The notes: generated by a model from the sequence alone, not told the origin. Positions 36,789 to 50,550 are shown, counted from the stretch's first letter. The stretch: 64,000 nucleotides of DNA from Corella eumyota (GCA_963082875.1 OY720097.1:18484501-18548500); one strand, 5' to 3'. Numbers and translations: made by a program.

Positions 36789-38872
36789 GGTTATTTTACG
36801 AGTATTGTGTTGATGTTTTTGTAAAATATTCTTGTCAGTAGGCAGACAGAAAAATGAGGTTGTTTACCATATTGACCTGCCTAACTCTTGTAACGCATAA
36901 TTTTTGAAAATAGTGGTAAACAGAAATTTTAAAACAGTGTCAATTCTAAATTTTTGGGGGTAAACAATTTTATTTTTAAGTTTATTATTTGATTTTCGAA
37001 ATTTACGATGTAATTTAATTTTATTAAATAGCCTTGACAATTGCTTAAATTTTTTCCCCCATTTTGTATTTATTTTAAATCTTATAAATATTTTATAGTC
37101 GTGTTATAAATTTATTAACTATCGAAGAATAAATAAACCCAGTATTTTTACTGGAAAATATTATGAAAGAGTTTCTCGAAAAAAGGCAAACATTTGCGAA
37201 AAAGTTTTCGCAAACTTCGAGAGATCGCTTAGGCGAAAAGAAAAATAAATCAAAGTTACCTATATTAGTTGTACTAGTGTATACTAATTGTTTTCTACTT
37301 TTCTATTAATCAAGTTAATTTCCAGTCAAATTCAAAGCCTAGGTCAGGTTTCAGGCGTATTTATTCTCACTTTGGAAGGATATTTATTACGGAAAATCCA
37401 TTCTGTAACGCATTAAAAACAGCGTTAAGGAATTTTAGAGGCTAAACCTAGCCATAATTATAACCCTTCAGTCTTACAACATTGTTCAAATAGTAAACCA
37501 AGCAAAGTTTAAAATTATAAGTTTTATATGCTGATAGCCTAAGGATATAGCGGCCAATGTAGGCTATTTAGCGTTATTTTTACCTTGATTGTTAAGCAAA
37601 AACTCCAGTTTCTTAGGTATTTTGGACAATAAATAACCCAAGATAAGCATCGCTTTTCATTACGCAGTTTTGTTTATTTAGTCGATGTTTAAATAGTGAA
37701 ATCAATAAAGTAAAAGTCAGTTGTTAGGTCTCAGTACAGAAGCACGATACTTGGTCGCTCTAAAAAAAATTATTACTAGTTTGAAATTCGATCATGCTGT
37801 CATATAAACGTCATTTCCGGCTTGCATTTATTGTACGAAACAACTAACCATTGTTATGTAGACGACGTAATCAATTTTACCCTATATTTAAATTAGAAAA
37901 TTTTCGTGGTTATTGTCAAATTGTTTTTTTTGTGACAAATTGTTTTTAATTAAACAACTAGATTTTTAACGGTCACCTATAATTGGAAGATGTTTCGTCT
38001 GCGGTTTATTGGTATTGTATTTAAATACAATTGTTATGCAGCCAATCAATATCTAGCTAAAAACAATGCTGTTCGCCTGGTATTATTACAATTAAATTAA
38101 AACCCAAGCAAAGTAATTTAATGTTTAATTAATTTAACTTTTCTTTTTTGTGGTTGTTTTAATTTAATATACGAAATAAGCGGGAAAGCCCCCTAATACA
38201 TAAAAAATGTTTTTTCTATTCAATTAAATATTAAAAACGAAAAATCATAAGTATGACTTGGCATATTGAATCTATTTTAAAAACTGTCAAAAGTGTAATG
38301 TTTGATATAACCGATCTTTTTTTTAAAATACCATATATAATTGATTTTATAAACTGTTAAATTTTTGACAAAAATTAAACTTTATTTTTTTAAAAGCAAG
38401 TTAATTCTAGAATTATTTTTAAAAACTTCAAGAATAATTATTAATGTATTACCAATATAAAGGAATTTCCCAGGCAGCTACGTTGCTAATATTGACAAAT
38501 TGAAAACATTGTTTTTCTATTTAATATTACGTGTATTTTACCATGTTTAAAAGCTTTATGTTACAAGGTCAAGTGAGTTTAAATTTGTTAATATGTTTAT
38601 CTCTAAAACGTTTTAGTATTTTAGGAATGTCGGAATTTTTTTAAACCTTTAATTAAATTGTTTTATATTTTAAACGTTTAAATCAAGATTATGGTCAGGA
38701 AATTAAAGACGTTTTTTTCCAGTTTAGTTTTAATTATTAGGTTATTTTTAGAAGTTAGGTATAAAAGATCTACTAACTCAGAATTCTAAAACTAGTTACC
38801 GTTTTACTTTGCAAGAAGTGTTAATGTATTTATTGTATGTCAATTTAGATTTTTTTAATACTTATTATAAAT

Positions 38873-41800
38873 ATGAAAAATTTAAGTATTTTGATTGGTT
38901 TTTTTATTTTAACATTCTTAACCTCAACTATATCAAGTCAAACGATACAACGAAGTGAGTAAATTTTTTTCTTTATTTTAAAAGCTTATTTAAATTTTAA
39001 AACTATAATTAACGTTTTTTTCTTAGATAATATTTTAAGCAAATGCGAAAACATACCTCGTGGCCCGGCTGATGACGTCATAGCCTATATTGATTGGCCG
39101 TTTCTTCTTACCTGCGGAGACAATTCGGCTATATGGCAGAAAAACATTGGCGAGAAACCAACAAATTTAACGGTAACTTTATTTGTCCAGATTATTTTGA
39201 ATTTTAAAAAATAGAAGGTTTTGTAGCGGTGCACGTCGCATAATTTTAATGCACGAGGTCCTGGGTTCATTTTCATTGCTGGCATGTCGAAAGATTTTTG
39301 GCTATAGCAAATTGTTTATGGTAAATTTATCCCTTAAATCCCAAGAATTGGGTTGAAGTTATTAAAGCGGAACGATAACAAATGTCCATTTTAAAACCAA
39401 AGTTTAAATTTTAAAAAGCTTCCAAGTTTATTCGCATGGAGTGTAAACCAAATTAAGTTATTTCTAAGACGTGTATTTAAAAATTTGTGAATATTAAATA
39501 TTTTATTATTTTTGCCACACGACAATTTAGTCATTTAGTCGTTTGATTGGTTAATAATAAAACGTTCGCAGGCCGGGTTTTTACAATTTTTACAATCGTG
39601 TTCAGACGCCAATAAATATTTTCTCTGTCCGTTTATTTTTCGTTGTTTTTTAAGAATGAGTGACGCACATTATTGTCTGTTTTCGAACGCTACAAAGTTA
39701 AACGAAAAAACACAACTGATACACGTGACTTAATTTAAAGTAGTTCTATTACTAGGAACTGGTGGAAAAATTGCTGTATTACTAATCGCATAATGTTATT
39801 GAGCATACATTTTACCAAATCATCGTATATTAAGTTACTTAACTCAATATTTAAACAGTGTTTAAAACGTTATGAGAATATACATACAATTTATTTGCTT
39901 TGATTACTCAAGTGACTGGAATTTGTTAAATAAACATATGTACAAGAAATATATACACTAAATGGCTTGTTTTTATATATATTTATCACATAAGAAATAA
40001 TCCAATATTTATTTGTAATTATTTAATAAATATTCAAATTGTCAAGATTAAGAAATTCATTTTGGAAACTTTATTAAATCAAATATTTACGTTTGAATTC
40101 AAATAAAACTTTTTGATCTCTGATCGATGGTTTAATCGTTATCCGCGGGCTAACTTTTCGAAATTCGATTTATTTTCAGTCTAATAAGATTACCCATCAA
40201 ATAAATGTCGGTATTAACACTACTTGTCACGATTTCAAAAATACCAACTTTCTGATACGTCATCAATTTTGTGCGGCGAAATAAAACAAAGGATTTTCCG
40301 AAATAATTGAATATCGTTTGTTATGCTTTGTTGTTAAGATCGTTAAGACGTTTACATAAAAATTTCACAATGCCAAATATTAATTTTTTTGTTTATACGC
40401 TAAATAATTGTTTTAGTAGGCAACTAAATAATAACAACAATAGTATTTAAACCTGCCTCATTTATTGACAATATGCTTGACCCCTTTTTGGCAAACTGTT
40501 TTGGAATTTCCAATTTTTACCTCCTATTGAGGATAACTAAATTCTTGCTGGAAATCCCCTGCAACAGTCTGCATCCGAAATGATCAACATACTAAATTCA
40601 AACTATTTCCAAACACCCACTCTTGATTTGTTGCAAAAATGATTTCAAAATGCAACTCTGCAAAAACAAATTATTGTTGACAATAAATAAATATGCTGTT
40701 TTGTTATTATTATTTTTTAATAACTTTCTGTGATGCAATATCGTAGTAAAAAAACACCTCAAAAATTTATAAAAACACGGGCAATCTACCAACAAAACTA
40801 CCCGAACTAACTGAATACCTATAGTTAATGCCTTTAATTTAACATGTTTAAATAATAATGTACTAAATCTAATGTAATGCTTTTATTTTTTTGTTTTAGT
40901 GTTCAGTTACCGATCCTGACGGTGTAGTTAAATCTGCTAATGAAGCAATTATATTGAACGAGATGACATCAATAGTTACAACGTATACATTATCACAGGT
41001 AATATCAAAGTCATCTTAAAGTATTTCACCATTTAATTTAAAATACAATTTTTTGTCTGATTTAAAATAAAATTTTAACTGACTTAAAATGAAATTCCAA
41101 AGAAGTCTTATTGAACTAACTAAATTTTTGTTAACACACAGTTTTTAAACAGAAATTTTATAACTTAGGTTTACAACGAGTCTTGGTGTTTAAGCAAAAC
41201 AGTCAAAGTCGAATTGAGAAGGTTACCCAACCGAACGTGCAGCAGTAGCGCAGTAATCTCAGCACAAACTAACACGAATATTGTGGATGTTATGGTCGAA
41301 ACTAAAACTCCATTTACACTGGATTGCATATCAAGTAAGCCTTTAGAAAATAGGTTTGCGCTGGTCTGTATTATGGCACCTAATACGAGGGTTTTTTGTT
41401 GCATAAGCTAAGTTTTTTATTTTTAATACTATTTTACTTCACATTAGGTAATTATAATTCCTCAAAAGGTAAAAAGGGTTTAAAAAAACGTATTTTTGAG
41501 ATATTAAAACAAACTCATAATTTTTGTTTTCTAAGGTGTCAGTTCGATTTTGCCGCCAGAGGGGATTCCCGCGAATCGATACACAACAACTTGGTTGCGA
41601 ACAAAAGTAGACGAACAATTAAATCCAGTCCCTGATTCGACTTGTGAAGATTTTGTTAACCATCCTCACCAGGATACCGCATCGTTAATTCACCACCAAA
41701 ATAAACCATCTTCGTTAAATGTTAGTTTAATAAGAAATATTTTAAGTAAAAAAATTTTCCCAAAATAAAAAAAATTAACCCCTAATTAAAAATGTTATTC

Positions 41801-44800
41801 AAAAAGAACAGTTCGGTTATAAATGTTTCAAGTCAAAAAAATTTACCAAAATAACCTAACCTTAAATACAAAATAACACCCAAAAATTTTACTTTTATTT
41901 AAAAATTTTACTTAAATTTGACTCCTAAAACAATTAATTTCACCCTTAAATCGAAGAACATTATCATATATTTTTTTATAACGAAACTTAAAATTTGTAA
42001 TTTTACAGAAACTATATTCAAATTTTTTGTTCAGTTAATTGTTTTGTTAACTTTTCATGCCACGAAATTTTTTAAATGTTAATTTTATGCAGTCTAGTTG
42101 ACATTTAAGGATAGATTAAGGAAAAAAATATGCACGTGTTTTTTAGTGCCCTAAGCATTTTAAAGAAATAGGTGAATAAATGTTTTAACAAAATCCTTAA
42201 AATTGGCCACGACTTGAATATATTAAAAACATTAAAATTCTCCTGTTTTCAAGTACCCTACAATTCGGGTTCTTTATTTTAAACTTGTTTTTAAACAACT
42301 TAAAAACCTGTCAAACTCTTAAAATAAAAAGTTACCATTATAAAAAATGTATTTTTTACCATAACATTAATTTTTAATATTTTTGTTTTCAGAAAGTATT
42401 CGTCAATTTTTATGATCCAGGTATTTACACTTGCCAGGTTGAATACAATGGACAAATACTTGCAATTTCAAACTATTTTGTATGTGTACAACGTAAGTAT
42501 AAGTAACTTAACAACTTTGATTTGAAATATAAAACTATTTATTTATGTTTCTAAATAATATACAATGTATTATACAGCTTATAAGCTACAGCTTAGACTG
42601 GATTTATGTAAAGTAAAGTATTTTTTAAGTTATTTTATAGAGCTTATGCTATGACATTTTTATGTACTAATGTTTTTTGTAAATTTTACGCATTTATTTT
42701 TTTAAACCACTTTTAATCACTAGGTAAAACTCAACAGTTTGTTCAACCTTCGGTAACCTGTACGAAGGAATATTTATTTTTCGAGGATGAAACTTTAAAA
42801 ATTTCCTGCGATGCGAGAATAAATTTCGGGCAACTTTCTAACAACGATTTTACTGCCACGTGGAAAAAAATGGTAAAATAAAATTTAAAAAAAGATTTAA
42901 AAATTAAAAAAAGGCAAAAAAAAGTTTTTTAATTTCTGCCCATTCGACAATTTTAAAACTAACCGCCAAAAATAGAGACCAAATTTTGTACGTCAAATAC
43001 CAATTTAACAAAACAATTTTTGTTAGATACCACATTCCAACGGAGGGGTAACCTTATGTGAAAATTTAAATTTAACAGAACAAATGCAATCTACAATAGA
43101 TCACAGAGTGGAATGTAAACTGTAAGTATTATTAAACGTTTAACGCAACACCACCTTTAAATAATCATAAAAAATTAAAAAACGCTTTCCTTAAAAAATA
43201 TAAAATTATTTATTTATTTTTTTAAATATAAAATTATTTTTTAAGTAAAGAATAAAAAATATTACGTTTGGTTTCGTATTTTATTAAAACATACTTGTAT
43301 ATTATAATGTGGTTTTCGCAACCTTTAAGTTTAAGACTTATTATTGATATGTGAACTGCATTGATTTACTTTGCACCTAAGGATATGGGCGTTAACTTAA
43401 ACCTAATCTTCTTTGGAAAAATAGCTAGGGGCTACATTTATTTTAAACTCATAAAAAACAAGTTTTATTGTACTTATTAAACGAAAAAAGAAAACAAAAA
43501 ACACACAATAAGAAAAACGTTACAGTTATAGTAATTAATTTAATGAACAATATATGTGCAGGACCAATTTTAAAAACAACGACCGAAAATGTTTTAAATA
43601 TATTCCATCTCGCGAGGAATTAAATGGAGATCAAGCTTCTCTAAGAGATTTTATGGTGGAGTTAGAGTTAAGGTAAGTAAAACAAAAATTATTAAAAAAA
43701 CACAAACTTTATTTGATGGGTGTGCGACCTAACACCTTTAACCAAGCAGTATCAAAACTAGTATCGATTTTTAAATTTAATCGATGGCGTAACCTAGTGG
43801 TTAACCTAGTGGTTAACCTAGTGGTTAACCTAGTGTCTTATCTAGCAATTTATGTTTCTAAAAATTTCAAAGTTGGTATTAGACTACGCACTGGAGGGTT
43901 TTGGGTTCAAACCGCACTAGTTCTAAACTTATTCGCCCTTGACTTAAAACTTTTAACTCAAAACACGTCACAACAGCACACTTTTCCCCAAAAATATAAA
44001 GACTATCGCTTTAAGTTATACGGAGAAAAAAATGAAGTTAATATTTTACAGCGACCTTCAAGAAAGCGACGCTGGTACTTACTACATTCAAATAAATCAT
44101 TTGGGCGAAACGAGCAACCACACAATCCAGTTAATCTACGACAACAGCCGAGACCTGAAAATGAACAACGTAATTTTGATTGCCTGTTTATCGACGTTAA
44201 TTGTACTGGTTTTGGTCGGGGGGTTAATATGGTATTATAGAATACAATTGCTGTTGTTTAAGCGAAGACATTTCGGAGCGTACGATAGAGGTAGGACAAT
44301 TTTTTAAACAACTTTAAAGGGGAACTGAACTGAAAAATTTAAATTTGTTTAGAATCTAAGTTTATTACACACATGTCTTTTTATTGCTAGGTTTAAAGTG
44401 TTGCTACCCCAACAGTTTTTAGTTCAGTGCCCCTTTAAGAATATTCGTTACATTTAGATAAAATAGCCATTAAAACACACATATCAAGGTAAACTTATAA
44501 CTTAATATTTAGATGATAAAGACTACATTGGAATTATATCTTACGTGCATTCATCGAACATGAGTGAAGTTAACAAGGAGAGAACTAAAAATATTGTCAC
44601 CTGGATCAAGGAAATAATGGACAAATTAAATTACAAATATTTTGATAAAAACGAAGATTACGAAGAAGGATGTAAGTAATTTTCTGTATTTTTAACCCCT
44701 CATTTAGCTGATTTTAAAAACGAGATTGTAACACAATTTTTTTATCTAAATGTAAACTAAGCAATTTTAAATTAAAACATTAAACAAAATATTTAAATTT

Positions 44801-46596
44801 CAATTAAAAAAAACAATTCAAAAATGGACTTATCACATTAAAATAACGTTACTACCACACGATTATCATTTCCATAATGACCTTTAAACCAGACAAATTA
44901 ATTTAAATTTAAAAGCTTCATGACTTCAAATTTGCGTGACATTTAACGCAGCAAATGACGCAGTAAACGTCAAAAATCGTGAAGATTATAAACAAAAACA
45001 TATCCGACAAATGAGTTCATAAAACCAATTTTTGACTCATTCCATTAATAAATTAAAATACCAGTTTATAAAAGTTTTTAGATCACTTTTAAAAAAATAA
45101 ATTTAAAAAAACATCATCAATTTTTATGTTTTTATATTTTTAGTTTGTGTTGACACTTTTCTGAATAAGTTAGAGAAATCACATCGAATGATTATTGTGT
45201 TGACCTCGGATTTTGTAAGGGAAAGATGGGCGAGGTTTGAAGTCAATCAGGTAAAAAAATTTTAAATATTCAATAAAATAAAATTTAATACTTTCCCAAT
45301 ATATAACTTGTTTTTTATATCTTATCTAAGAAATTTTTAATATTTTAGTTAACAATACAAAAAAATATATTAAACGCCTATAAAATATGTATAACTTTTT
45401 TTTCTTTTTTTAATAATTCTAGGGTCACATAAACATGATGAAAAATCAAACCAAGTTAATATTTGTGCGAACACCAGGGGCGCTAAAGGAGCTAAACCGA
45501 GTTCAACATTCGTCTGAAAACTTTTCCAAAGAACTTCGTCAGGCGGTCAACGTAAGAAAAATATTTAAAATAAAATATAAGAATTTAAACAAAATTTTTT
45601 AAAACCACTACAGTCAAAAAAACACAATTAAATCTTATTTACTCATAAGGTTAATGATTTAAAGTGTTATGTTATAGAGTTTTGGATTTTTGTAAGTGAT
45701 TTATATAGCATGTTAGTATGGTTGACAATGAATCACAAAATGGCTTTAGAACCTTTAAAAAATGTCTGTGGTACTTAAAATTTTATTTTTAAAAATACTG
45801 GAAAATGATTAACATAAAAAACCAGGTTACCATATTTTTGTGTGACGTAGAAAGTACCAAGTAGCTTAGTGAACGTATACAAACTAGAACTTTCTACGTC
45901 ATCACCAACCGGGCTTCCCTTTTCTTTTTTTTAATAATTTTTTTTTTTAAGTTGTATAACTTGAAAAGTAGGTAAAATTATATAAAGTTAAAATCATTTT
46001 TGTGTTCAGTGACACCAACTTTATTAAAATTTGAGTATAAAAATATCGCTAATATATGACTTTAAGTTTTTACTGCTAAAATTAACAAAATGAACTTTTA
46101 AAAAAATTTAGCGCCAAAATGTTTTAACTTTTCAAGTAAAAAATGATTAACAAAATTAAAATAATTTTAAACAGTAAAAACAATTTTTCGACCAAAATTT
46201 AAAAATAAACTGTTAAAATTTAGGCTTGCAGAAACATAAAGTTTACAGACGGAATGAACGAATCTCAGTTCAAAAACCACGTCCAATATGCTCTCCCTAA
46301 ATTACGCCGCGAACCTTCCTTATCCTCCCCCGGGTATTCCCCGCCGATTTACATGAACTTTGACCGAAGTATGAGCACCCAAACACAAATGACCGACGCG
46401 CCATCGTCACCAGGTGAAGTATTTAAAAAAAATTAACTGTTTTTCTTTATTGAACGCTTTATAATTAAACAGAATATTTATCTAAGTTTAAACTCTGCTT
46501 TAGTTAAATTACAAATATAATTTTCTTTTAAGGTTGATTTATTTTTTTTTAGCTGTAATGTCGGATGTTAGTCTTCATTTTAGCGCCGGCGTGTGA
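38873..46596 (+). CDS. IL-1-receptor-like protein 2 (Ig-like ectodomain, TM, TIR)
   Basis: Fifteen exons, 2,001 nt, 666 residues: 38873-38954, 39027-39172, 40900-40998, 41169-41334, 41536-41720, 42393-42492, 42724-42872, 43027-43121, 43562-43672, 44052-44290, 44513-44671, 45144-45250, 45423-45551, 46224-46413 and 46553-46596. The signal peptide is MKNLSILIGFFILTFLTSTI. Ig-like Cys pairs are visible around GIYTCQVEY, LKISCDARI and the final GTYYIQINH strand. The membrane segment is VILIACLSTLIVLVLVGGLI. The TIR domain has box 1 DYIGIISYVHSS, then HRMIIVLTSDFVRERWARFE, then TKLIFVRTPGALKEL and a QFKNHVQYALPK end. Box 2 reads NEDYEEG rather than RDxxPG and box 3 lacks Trp. A Ser/Pro-rich tail ends in SDVSLHFSAGV. 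All 14 intron phases equal those of gene 1, and the membrane exon (239 nt) and one TIR exon (107 nt) are the same length in both. Ligand and adaptor are unknown. Confidence 0.9.
39215..39400 (+). mobile_element. Worn SINE-like relic in an IL-1R-like gene 2 intron
   Basis: GTAGCGGTGCACGTCGCATA, GGTCCTGGGTTCATTTTC and a later GAATTGGGTTGAAGTTATTA follow the SINE motif order. Highly diverged. Confidence 0.35.
43785..43970 (+). mobile_element. Second-family tRNA-like SINE with expanded A-box repeat
   Basis: A head TGGCGTAACCTAGTGGTTA is followed by TTTTGGGTTCAAACCGCACT (B box). Within the head the 12-bp unit TAACCTAGTGGT is repeated (see separate entry). It lies in the intron before the membrane exon of IL-1R-like gene 2. 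Confidence 0.5.
43790..43835. repeat. 12-bp unit repeated about four times
   Basis: TAACCTAGTGGT repeats three times exactly and once partly. The unit coincides with the A box of a tRNA-like SINE head, so the internal promoter motif itself has multiplied. Confidence 0.9.
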
Positions 46597-48402
46597 CGTC
46601 ATAGCATCCAACCTACGTGATTTTTACTTAAGCGGTGGCCACGTTTAAACATAAGAGGGATTTACAGTTTTAAAATTTAAAACAAATTTAGTGGGATTAT
46701 CGTGCCTTAAAAAAGATCGTTTTTATAGTTCTGTATTTTTATTTTTGATACCGCCATTTTTATTCAACCTTTGGTACACAAAAACCTACTGACAACAAGT
46801 TAAAGATAATCTTAAGTGTAGCGCATTTGTGCCTTGCTTTGGCATATTTAAAATAACCTTTATAATATAAATGCTAAGAGATTTATGTACGGCTTTTAAC
46901 TTAATCATTGTGAAAAATACCAAATTCCATCTTTTTTATATTGCACACAGTGTTTTAAACATAACAGCTTTTATAATGATTATGCAGTACAATGGCCTTA
47001 AAATTTTAATATATAATTTAACAAGGTAATACTTTAAGAAAGGGGCCGGTTTTAAATATTAGTTTTTGGTAAGCCATAATTGTTTTTTTTTTAATTTCGT
47101 CAACGCATTTGCCTTTTTTTTAAATAAAATGTTTTTATTTTGTTTTGATTTTAAACACCAGTGTATTTAATTAATAAGTTGAACAACATTAGATTAAGTA
47201 AAGATAAATTATTTTTTGAGTGAAGTAGATACAACAATAACGATAAAAATAATCTTATAGTTTTAAACTATGCCCTTGCTTAACTGAATCACGTGACAAT
47301 GGAATTCAAATTTCACAAATCTCGAGGCCAAAAACATAACAAGCGCGCAAGAGAAAAACGTGTTCAACTAAAACTGAGCAGTCCGACTTAACTAACAGTT
47401 ATATAAAATACTTTAAACAATTTAAAGTACATTAAAATCAAAGAAGGCCCACATGTAAATCTCCTTTTATAATATTAATTTTTTAAGTTAACGTTCTACA
47501 TATTTTACAACTAGAAAATGATAAAATATATTTTTCTATCAATTGGCCTAAAAACTAATTTAAGTTGTTTATAGATTAAAACTAACATGATCATTTTTTG
47601 CCTGCATGAAAAAATTAACAAAACCTATAATAAATAGATAGTATTACCCAAAAAGTTGTATTACTCGAAAATTTTGTTAATGTTTCACATATTTAAATAT
47701 CTAATTAATACATTAAGGCGAAATTTAAAACAAAACTTTTACAATAAATAAATATTTTCTATGCATACTACAAAAAAGCTAAATTCTAACCACGGTTTAT
47801 CATTAAATTATCTAAAATACTAATTTATTAACTAACAACTAAGCACTACAATACCTAATAACACACACTTTTAACTAAACTGAACTAAAAACAAGTACGC
47901 AAAAAGCAGGTTTAGATATTTGCAAACTGTTAATGACGAAAAAAGGAACATCAGCTGAGGAGGTCTCTCGTTTTTAGACTGTAAGGTAGTAATGTACGAT
48001 TAATGTGTACAAAGTGCATGAAAGGCTGTTGTAGAGTTTTGTAGTTTTGCAGTTGTACTCTTTAGGCTATTAACAAGCATAATGTAATAATAACATTAGT
48101 CAACAAAATCCTCATATTAATTTTATACACAATCTAACAATTTTAATAACAGTGAATGTTAAGTAGAGTAAACAGAGAACAAGAATTTATTTAAACAATA
48201 TGTTGTTATAGTAAATAATTAATTGCGCCATAACTCTACATAAAGCAAATAGAATCCAATAAGCAACAGAGATATTATATTTTAACGGAGGCAATATCGC
48301 TTGGGTTAATATACAAAGTTAGTTAACTATATCATCTAGTATAGGCTTTATAATAACCACAACAAACACACATGCTATACTAGAATTAGAAATAGCTTAA
48401 TT
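46597..48402. other. Spacer between IL-1R-like gene 2 and PARP copy A
   Basis: The 3' UTR of the receptor (opening with TGACGTCA overlapping the stop codon) is followed by AT-rich sequence. No gene, RNA or repeat was supported. The PARP promoter is presumably near its right end. Confidence 0.5.
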
Positions 48403-49956
48403 ATGGCAGAACAACGATCAAGGAAATTACTTCGAGAGCTCGAACCACTATCAGAAATAAGACCAAAATGTCCACCCGGAAAAGGGTATGAATTTATAGC
48501 TAAACCCTGTAGCTTGGTTCTTAGTTCCAAACTTACAAATTGAGACATTTTTTACTAGTTTTGGTCAATGATTTTTGAAGTTAGAATTTTAGACTATGCC
48601 TACTAATTTCCATGGATGTTATTCTTAATGGTATTCGCAGAAATATCTACAAGAAGTTACTTCCGCAAGGTTCCAAAGAATTTATTTTAGTTTCTACGAT
48701 GATGAACCAAACTGTTGTAAAACACCGCGAAAATAGAGGCGGAATATTTTCATGCTACAACATACTAAAGGTACTATCGAATTATTTATAAATATTTGTC
48801 ATTTAAAAAACAGACTTGGTTTAGATTTTTGGATCAATGTTTTTGAAAATTGAAATCATTTATAGACTACACAGTCTATTATAGCTAAAAATTACAATTG
48901 TATATTTATATTTTATAGGTTAAGCGAATCTTGCATCAAAGTTTGTTGGACAAATACAAAAGTTTTGCAGATACTGTTTTTGGTGGTGCCGAACAAAGAC
49001 AAGCAAATGTTCGTCTACTACATCATGGAACACATCCAGAGGATCTGGATGAAATATTGGAAAATGGTAAAATTTAACTTAACAAAAATAGTTACAAAAT
49101 GTAATTTACTATTTTTAAACAGGATTTGACGAAAATGAAACAGATCCAGATGGAATGTTCGGTGAAGGATTTTATTTTGCTGATCTCTCATCAAAAGCAA
49201 ACCAGCATGTCGAAGAAGATCGCAAAGGAAAACCAAAAAGTGTTGATATGCAGAGTACTGCTAGGTCAAATGATAGTTAAATCCGTGTTTAGAATTTGTA
49301 ATAGTTTGGTAGTAAACTTGCGTGAGTCCATAAGAAAGTGCTTTTAATTTAACCAATCTAGTTCAAACTATCTCGGTCTTAAACGCTGTTAAATGAAATG
49401 TTGCTTCACTTTAGGCACGATTGTTAAATATTTATTGCTAACAATAAATAGGCATAGCAAACATTTACATTTAACCGTAAATTTTAATAAATTATAGGAA
49501 ATATGAAAACACACCATCGCAGTGAGCGATTTACTGATCTCCCACCACATTTTCATTCAGTTAAAGGAGTACCATCTGATATTGAAGGTGGACTGAGGTA
49601 TCCAGAATATGTGGTCTACCATTCCAAACAGGTAAGTGAATAAATTAACCTTACACTAAAAAGCCTGGGTTTAAATTTTGCACTTAAATAAAATTGTGTA
49701 TTAAATATCATTGTTATTGTAGACTTGTTTAGCCCCTTTACCTTAACATACTTACATAACCTTGTAACAGAATGCTGTGTAGTCTAACATTACAAAGAGC
49801 TGTCAAAATTTGGAATTCACATATAGTACAATTTTTCCACATCTCATACTTACATTGATGGCCTATAGTAACCAATCTATTATCTGGTTTAATGTTTAAC
49901 TTTATTTTAAACAGATATATCCAGAGTTAGTGGTGACTTACAAACTTATAGCATAA
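48403..49956 (+). CDS. Tankyrase-like PARP domain gene, copy A (one frame problem)
   Basis: Six exons: 48403-48485, 48641-48770, 48919-49066, 49123-49264, 49498-49631 and 49915-49956. The protein is essentially one PARP catalytic domain of about 225 residues: GGIFSCYNI, HHGTH (donor-site His), MFGEGFYFADLSSKANQ, YPEYVVYH and YPELVVTYKL (catalytic Glu). This order and spacing match the tankyrase C-terminus, but ankyrin repeats, SAM domain and the four zinc ligands are absent. The six exons sum to 679 nt, one base too many. Copy B keeps frame, and the extra base in copy A falls near the A run at 49235-49239, after which the frame would stop at 49280 if unspliced. So this is either a recent pseudogene or a base-call error. 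The donor CTAG/GTCAAA is weak but conserved in copy B. Confidence 0.75.
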
Positions 49957-50550
49957 ACACCTATTGTGAATAGCGGATTGTAAATTTGACTTGTTCTTTC
50001 TTGCTTTTAAATTAAATTATCTATAACCTATAATTAATTTTTTTATATATATTTTAAAAGCTAAAATGTTTTAAACTAAAGAATATTTGTAGTACAAATT
50101 TAAATTCTTCAAAAACTTGTGTTTATATTCAAATTTATATTCTAAAGAAGTAGTTGGCGATGCAAAAACAAAACATTTTAACTTCTTCTCTTATAATGAT
50201 AATGCTTTGTACATAATTAATATCGTCGACCCGCCTTTTTTAACTGTAAGTTGTAAAGTTAATGGCAATGGGCGTATGTTATTATTTATAATACATTGTT
50301 TGTAACGCGCTTATTATTCAATCAAAAAAACGCATAGTTACTTGATCAAACTAGTTTTATTATTTTGTCTAAAATAATTGTAGTTTAATTTGTCCACTGC
50401 TTTCTTTATACTCTAAATGAACCAGCAGCGTGGCGTAGTGGTCAGAACCTTACTATACTACATAAGCACCTTGGTTCGATCCCAAATGCTCTCATGCTGT
50501 AGCGCCCTTGAGTAAATCAAAATTATGAAGTCAATACACAAGTCAAAGTC
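49957..50550. other. 3' flank of PARP copy A
   Basis: AT-rich 3' UTR and spacer. A truncated SINE head occupies 50420-50515 and the BEL element starts at 50551. No gene is supported. Confidence 0.5.
50420..50515 (+). mobile_element. Truncated tRNA-derived SINE (head only)
   Basis: AGCAGCGTGGCGTAGTGGTC, then CTTGGTTCGATCCCAAATGC and CTCATGCTGTAGCGCCCTTG, after which the match ends. The body and tail are missing; the LTR element begins 35 bp further on. Confidence 0.75.

Larger units (their letters stand above)
32180..38872. promoter_or_regulatory. 6.7-kb divergent spacer between the two IL-1R-like genes
   Basis: The start codons of the two receptors face away from each other across this stretch, so promoters for both should lie near its ends. 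It contains a perfect TGACGTCA at 33278-33285, a tRNA-like SINE relic at 33855-33935, and an imperfect tandem repeat at 36725. The open frames here lack any recognisable domain and sit in low-complexity AT-rich sequence. Nothing else is supported. Confidence 0.4.

Noticed and set aside
43713-44240. 175-codon open frame with VNLVVNLV repeats
   Set aside because: It translates a SINE head with a 12-bp repeat and then overlaps the receptor membrane exon in the wrong frame. The real coding frame there is 44052-44290.
24567-46596. IL-17-receptor (SEFIR) identity for the two receptors
   Set aside because: The ectodomains are Ig-like, not fibronectin type III, and the C-terminal helix block before the tail (EMEYAMPK, VQYALPK) matches IL-1R TIR domains.
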